NCBI GenBank assembly: GCA_963978905.1
Contig: OZ022257.1
Span: 21,597,774 to 21,661,773, forward strand
Direction of reading: 5' to 3'
Length of the DNA stretch: 64,000 nt
From: Trichostrongylus colubriformis
Taxonomy: Eukaryota > Nematoda > Chromadorea > Rhabditida > Trichostrongylidae
The position numbers were made by a program, and so were the translations under genes. The notes below the pieces were generated by a model that was not told where the DNA came from, did no database searches, and saw only the letters and a program-made list of their open reading frames with translations. Below are positions 58,704 to 64,000 of this stretch, piece by piece (the stretch's first letter is position 1; every line of letters starts with the position of its first letter).

Positions 58704-59074
58704 CTTCCTTCTACACACATCCGGCGATGCCTCTAAAGCCTCGTGCCGTGTTCTCACTAGTTCCTCCATGAATCTGTAGCCATTCGGGCGCATCTGTGTC
58801 TAATGATCGTTCGCCGCTCTTAATGCTCGTGGCTTTCAACGACTTCCGCTACTTTCGCCATCCTCTCTGTCCCTACGAGTTTTTTCTTCATCACTTAATT
58901 AATTGCTTTGCTATTAGCTACATTCTCATGTTTCTCAGTTCCTTCGAAGGATTCGCTTTCCTGTTCGTTGGAAATTGGATATGAACATATGCAGGCTATA
59001 TGAACATATGCAGGCTATGTTAAAATAGCTTGCGAAGCTCGTTTTGGGTTTTCACAGCAAGATGACTACGATAA

Positions 59075-59631
59075 ATCCTTGGATGGGGGTCGATTGGTCG
59101 AATTTTCGCTTCGCTGCGTCGCACTCGCGGCGCTGTCAGCACGAGTCGTTTGGAATTCCGCTCAAGACGCAATGGACTGGTACCGTGAAGAACCTTTAAA
59201 GATTGCAGCTATTTTTAGCAATATGTTGTGAATTAGAATTTCCTAAGATTGCAATATGAGCTCTCTACGGTCCTTCAGAGCTATTAAAGGCGTCAGTGCT
59301 TCTATTGTAATGAGGTTGTTGTTGATTGTTGTGTTATCTTGATAGGCTTCGTCAACTGGTAACGGAGAAATTTCTACGGATCACTCACTGCAGAACGAAA
59401 GAGAACAATAACAGTCAAATCACCTTTAATATTTTAGTTCTCACAGAGAGCACAAGAACAAAAGCAAATAGCCGCCTGCGCTGAATACGGATGCAAACTT
59501 TGAAGGTGTCTCACGGTACCAACCCATTGCATCTTGAGCGGGATTCCAAGCGACTCGCAGTCGCCGCGCCCTTCGCTGTGAGCTTTCGCGCTAAAATTCG
59601 ACCAATCGACCCTCACCCTTAAGCCTTGGAT
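59075..59631. repeat. Foldback element family F, full copy
   Basis: Inverted ends share GGGTCGATTGGTCGAATTTT; arms about 120 bp include CGCACTCGCGGCG, GGAATTCCGCTCAAGA and ACTGGTACCGTGA, inverted at 59510-59610. Half copies at 25713 and 48430. No ORF. Confidence 0.82.
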
Positions 59632-59869
59632 TACCTAAACTGCCTGTTAGTTTTGGGCCCAATCAAAATGTCCCTACTTATCACATTCTTTTGATTACTG
59701 TTTTTTCTCCGCTTTTGTCTCAGCGTATTTACTTCTCTCTTTGTTTATCCAGCCATAACAATGCTAGCCGTGGGAAATATACGTTGACTTAAAGGAACCG
59801 CAACGGGTTCGAAACAAAAGCAAGATGTGAAGAAATGAGCATTTCGTAACGAACACTGAAGGTTGGAAG

Positions 59870-60280
59870 GAATAATCAGCGAAAAAACCCGAATTCAAAA
59901 GTGCGGTACTGTGGTGTGTATTCGCATCACGTTCGCATCAACACACTGACTTTCCGAGTTGTTCGCTGTAGAGATGTCATTTGTTGTCTCGTAGAGTGTA
60001 TTTCATTCATTCGTGATTGTGAATTAAGTGAAACAACACACAGCAACAAACAAATAAAGCAATTAAATAAAGAATAGTAAAAAATATGATTACGAGTAAA
60101 ACTTCATCAATCCACTCTTGACGTCTTGGCAAAGGTCGTGTGTGCATTGCGGCAACTGCAATCCACCGTAATTCCATACCGTAGACCGAAACTGCCCTCC
60201 TTCCTGTGTTTAACGTCCGTAAAAGGGTTGGATTAACATCCTGAAGGCTTGCGTAGAAATGTGCAAACATTGAAACCATT
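59870..60280 (-). repeat. Repeat family C, inverted copy
   Basis: GTGGTGTGTATTCGCATCAC, TGACTTTCCGAGTTGTTCGC and TGTGCATTGCGGCAACTGC are the reverse complement of landmarks in 12700-13190. Confidence 0.75.
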
Positions 60281-60299
60281 ACTTTTCAAAATGCGAGAT

Positions 60300-61500
60300 A
60301 GAAACCAGCCCATTATAGGCTCCACACAAGGGGCGGGTGCCTTTCCGGCAAATGAGAGCCATGCACATTTATCGGAGAGAATCGTATTCAGGATGCAATG
60401 GCGCACTTCCTGGGAATAATTTCGGGAGTGATCGATCCTACGCAGATCAGCAACTTCAGCGGCGATCTGTAGTGAACTCAGCAGCTCGCATAGAATGGAT
60501 CAGTCGTGTCAAGAATATCTATGAACTCTTCTCGGATGACCACGTGGCGATCTAAGATCGCTTCATGCAATCGAAAAGGTGTGGACCCAAGGGAAATCGA
60601 CGGCGCTAACAAAACGCGAACTGCACGTACTACGCTTTCCCTCGTTTACACCGAACACACTGAACAGTGACAGCTTCCACGGTTGCGGTCTGTCTGTTAT
60701 TACCATCTCGCAAGATTTCTGTAGCCTAAATAAAGCTTGGTGTTTCAATTGTGCAGAGCACATCTGTCCGAAATCCTTTGAGCGATAGCCAAGTCACCTA
60801 TTTTGCACTCGTCACTATGCGATTAGCTGAAAGAACATGTTGTCACCTCCATAGCCTTTATCTGACAGCCTCCCATCACTATTCACTACGTTCCCTCCCT
60901 GAACAGGGAATGATTATTTTACCAAATAATTATCAAAATGAAATTTTTCTGAGTAATTTCAATCTTTTATTATGCGGTCGTTCATAGTTCAGCATCCCAC
61001 TATCCGATTATGTGATTGTCTGGAAAAGCGATCTCCAATGTTTGAATGGTTTCCACTTCAAGGATCGGTGGTGGAGCTAGTAGTAGATTAATTGATCAGC
61101 CGTCACACTTTCAGTCCATTATACTTATATGTATTTTGTACTGTTTGCAATGTATGGTTGTTTTTTGCTTCTTATTTATTTCTTCATCAACTGTAGTTTT
61201 TTCTTGTGTCACCCGCAACCTAACCGAAGCAGCTGAGGGTATAGCTTGGTTTCAGACCTCTATGAGGCTTGCAGGCAGATTCGCACTAAGAAACAAAGTT
61301 CTGTGAATTGCTCGAGTCGTTTCCCTCTTATCCAGTGGCATTTGATTCATCTCAACCAGTCTTGATCCTATAAAGAAAAACCCCTGATAGCAGGTACATG
61401 TGCAAAGTTCATACATAAGTCGAAGTTGTAATCTTTTCAAAAGCAATTTTATGTTACTTAAACACCAAGAAGGTCTCCTTACAAAACTGAACTTCGTAGC
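60300..61500. other. No supported gene
   Basis: A 72-codon plus frame at 60337-60555 and several others show no motif or paired splice sites. Nothing repetitive recognised. Confidence 0.4.
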
Positions 61501-61512
61501 AATGAACTTTAG

Positions 61513-61608
61513 CCGTTCTCTGTTGAATGGGTTTGCTTTCGGAAGAGGACGGATTGATATTGATTTGCGGTCTCAGGCCGAATTCATTAATCATTTGAAA
61601 TTTGCGAC
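61513..61608 (+). CDS. Candidate internal exon, 31 codons
   Basis: RSLLNGFAFGRGRIDIDLRS then QAEFINHLKFA, donor GTATGTGC. The acceptor is either ATGAACTTTAG (61512) or GGTCTCAG (61576); the second gives a 32-base exon whose phase 0 start follows the exon at 58163. It leaves two bases that join the next candidate at 63462. Confidence 0.38.
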
Positions 61609-62199
61609 GTATGTGCTCCTACGCTCATAATACTGGGTTATTCCATGAGCTTGTTTACGCTTTCATCATACCATAGTTCTTTCCATAATTGAATTCACAA
61701 ACTCATCTCATAGCTCATATTAGCAGATGGTGCCGAAACTGATCTTCAAGGAGACGTCGTCACTTAACAAGGATCAGCAATTCAGGCACGGAGCAGCAAA
61801 ATTGAGAAGGTTTTCTTTCGTGGCAGAAGGCGATGATTCTATCCTTTGGAAGTACTGTTTTGGTTTCGACAATTCCAAATTGCTATATGGCTAGTTCGAC
61901 CCCTGCTCTCATACGCTAAGAACTCAAAAACATCATCAGATTGTTTTTAATGCCTCTGCCACGAACTTTTCAGTTGGAATATTTTCTACTATATTTAGAT
62001 ATTTTGTGGTATATAAGAGCTAGAATTCGGTATGATTGCGTGTTTGTCTGTTCGTCTTTTTCTGTACGTCACGAAATCAAATACCACCTCAAAATAAGTC
62101 CGGACTTCCAAATATCTGAGGTGCAGAAGAAAATGGCAAGTACCTAAAAGTAGATAGTCATTCCACCTGATCAATACTGGTTGGAAACTTGAGTCGCAG

Positions 62200-63180
62200 A
62201 GGCTGGTATCATGGTTAAGAGAGGGAGAGATTGACTACTACTTAACAGGCTATTATTGGAAGTTTGCCGCTACATATGAGAAGGAACGGCTTTGGAATTT
62301 GGAACAAATCTGAGCAAGTATGAGAAAGCGCTGCGCTATAACCAAGATTACACCATTATTAGCTTGGACACGAGGTGCTGATGAGACTACATAGTCTCAG
62401 CGAAGGTGCAGCGCTAATACCAGACGACCGCTTGGAGGGAATTCGGCTGCACTATACTCTTTCATGAACGACAAGTTGAAGAAATGGTGCACTGACTGAC
62501 AGGTAGTGCGCGCTCATACTCGATCGGTGCTGGGATCAAATCCATCAATGCAGCTTGAGGCCATCTTTTTATGCGGGGGTAATTGAATTGGCACCAGACT
62601 CATCTACAAAGGTAAACACTGTGGCTTATACATCACTCTGGCTTATACATGGACCGGCCCCCCACAAGTCAGCTCATGTATGGGCCAAACCGCAGTCATC
62701 TACCAGCACGACTCCGGATGGAACTACGAGAAAGGTGTGGCGCATCCCATAAAGGGCCTGATTGACTTCGAAGGCTTCATCCTTTTCATCCTCTTGTTAA
62801 TCTGGATTCCCATACGTTAACCCCTTTTACTCGCTCCAATCAAACACAGCGTTGTTTGCCAAAGTGTTCGAAGCACGCATGATTGCACAGAGGTTTTTTC
62901 ATTAGCCTCACTGAGTGAAAGCCTTGTGGATAGACCTAATCATTGTGAAAGGGCTGTGTGCTAACCAGAGAAGGGTTTCGACTTCCCATGGAACCTTGAG
63001 ATGAGAACTAGGTGTACCGAATAATTTGAATCCTAGCTACACTGTGCAAGCCGAAATTGTAAAATGCTGCTCCGCTTGGGAGGGATCAAAGTCCGCTTGC
63101 GATGATTTATCGGCGAGTTATCCTGCTTTAAGTGACTGAAACGGTGGCCGTGCCTCATATGGAAGTGGCGTTCTCGCTCT
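62200..63180. other. No supported gene
   Basis: Around 62520-62710 there are faint similarities to the family S repeat (AATTGGCACCAGACTCATC), too weak to call. Otherwise nothing seen. Confidence 0.35.
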
Positions 63181-63461
63181 ACAGGTGATGAACAGAAGGT
63201 TCGCCCTCTCGACTACAACTTTTGGTGAGTCACGCAAAGCAAAGTGCTGGATCAGTGAGTCATCACACACAAATTTTGTCCCCCCATCCCGCCCAACTCG
63301 CTTCGGAACGGCATTTTGCAAATTCGATTCTCATATTTGTAAGCAGCACTTGAGGTCTTTCGATTCACATGAGTCACATTTCGAAGTTCCATGGAAAGCT
63401 GAAACCCGTATTCTGATAAAGGAATGAATCTCACAATTGGTACAGCGCTTGGATTTTTCAG

Positions 63462-63549
63462 AGTGCGCTACGCACTAGGTTCATTAGAGTCGCGGGAGCA
63501 TTTGAATGCATATTCGGTAAATGGTAAACACGAGGAAGACAAGGTTTAT
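63462..63549 (+). CDS. Candidate internal exon, 29 codons
   Basis: Strong acceptor GGATTTTTCAG, VRYALGSLESREHLNAYSVN then GKHEEDKVY, strong donor GTAAGT. Starts with one spare base (fits the end of the 61513-61608 exon) and ends in phase 0. Protein unidentified; the gene would continue beyond the window. Confidence 0.5.
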
Positions 63550-64000
63550 GTAAGTTTGATCAGTGTCCCAAGGAAAAAAGACTATCCCGTCACTACACTT
63601 TCATAGGGTAGTGGGACGACTTGAACATTGTGCAATCACAGAAGGTATTGCTGATTTCAGCGCATATTTTGGTAATTGAAGGTATTAGGTGTGTGCAGAA
63701 TAAATGGCCAAAACATAACTGGCCATAACTTCGCTCAGACACAAGTTTACTTGTTGAAATAAAAACAATTCGAATCTACAGAATTTTGCCAACGATCTGT
63801 TAAAGAAAATATGTCATCATGATCAAATTCTGGATTGCTAGAATCAATAAAGTCAAGAATGGCATTTTTACCGTGCATAATTTTTCTGCCGCAGGTTTGC
63901 ATCGAAAACCCGAAAAAAGTGGTAATCCGTCAGGGATAGGTCTGGGGAACAAGCGGGGTGAGGGAGAGGCTCGATGCCTAACTGCATCATTTTTTTACTG

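Noticed and set aside
63185..63427. 80-codon frame with spaced Cys and His (FVPPSRPTRFGTAFC, ICKQHLRSF) suggesting a THAP-type zinc finger
   Set aside because: Cys/His spacing does not fit THAP and the N-terminal part crosses a likely donor.
1..64000. CRISPR arrays, rRNA genes, intact tRNA genes, viral genes
   Set aside because: No regularly spaced direct repeats, no rRNA-like sequence, no closed cloverleaf, and no viral protein motif were seen.

Overview
The window looks like nuclear DNA from a nematode, most likely a strongylid of the hookworm type. The basis is indirect: short exons with GT/AG introns and TTTCAG-type acceptors, acceptors sitting only 2-22 bases before start codons (typical of spliced-leader trans-splicing), mariner-family elements with TA target duplications, decayed RTE-type LINE fragments, and a very high load of foldback and terminal-inverted-repeat elements. 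No species call is possible from sequence alone. There is no bacterial-style operon, CRISPR array, rRNA gene or intact tRNA gene.

Three protein-coding genes could be rebuilt exon by exon with every splice phase in agreement. (1) A short-chain dehydrogenase/reductase of the DHRS1 type lies on the minus strand (3950 down past position 1); seven exons encode its first 264 residues and the C-terminus lies outside the window. (2) A plus-strand gene (24094-37408, seven exons, 225 residues) has a disordered Ser/Thr-rich N-terminus and a highly charged helical half with a UVR-like stretch; one 9.9-kb intron is packed with repeats. (3) A minus-strand gene (45852 down to 37712, nine exons, 256 residues) encodes a predicted secreted protein with three Cys clusters separated by Pro/Thr linkers. 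Genes 2 and 3 converge, their stop codons about 300 bp apart.

Weaker coding candidates are a gene tail just upstream of the DHRS1-like gene on the same strand (4308-4606), two linked exons at 17557-17809, a 55-residue secreted-peptide ORF (47704-47871), minus-strand exons near 48.7 kb, 52.3-52.6 kb and 54.9-55.1 kb, and plus-strand exons at 55.4, 58.2, 61.5 and 63.5 kb that may belong to one large gene.

The rest is mostly transposon debris. Four RTE fragments lie at 7.3, 7.8-8.9, 27.8-28.25 and 38.1-38.6 kb. Mariner remnants lie at 28.9-29.6 (palindromic), 50.6-50.7, 51.2-52.1 (internally deleted) and 58.3-58.7 kb (ends only). TIR elements with TA duplications lie at 15.7-16.5, 39.1-39.6, 40.6-41.4 and 48.0 kb. 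Several MITE and foldback families occur in two to five copies. Two 115-bp elements carry a tRNA-like body between inverted repeats. A pair of 0.78-kb inverted repeats spans 30.3-34.8 kb. Every intron above 1 kb in the secreted-protein gene holds at least one of these elements.
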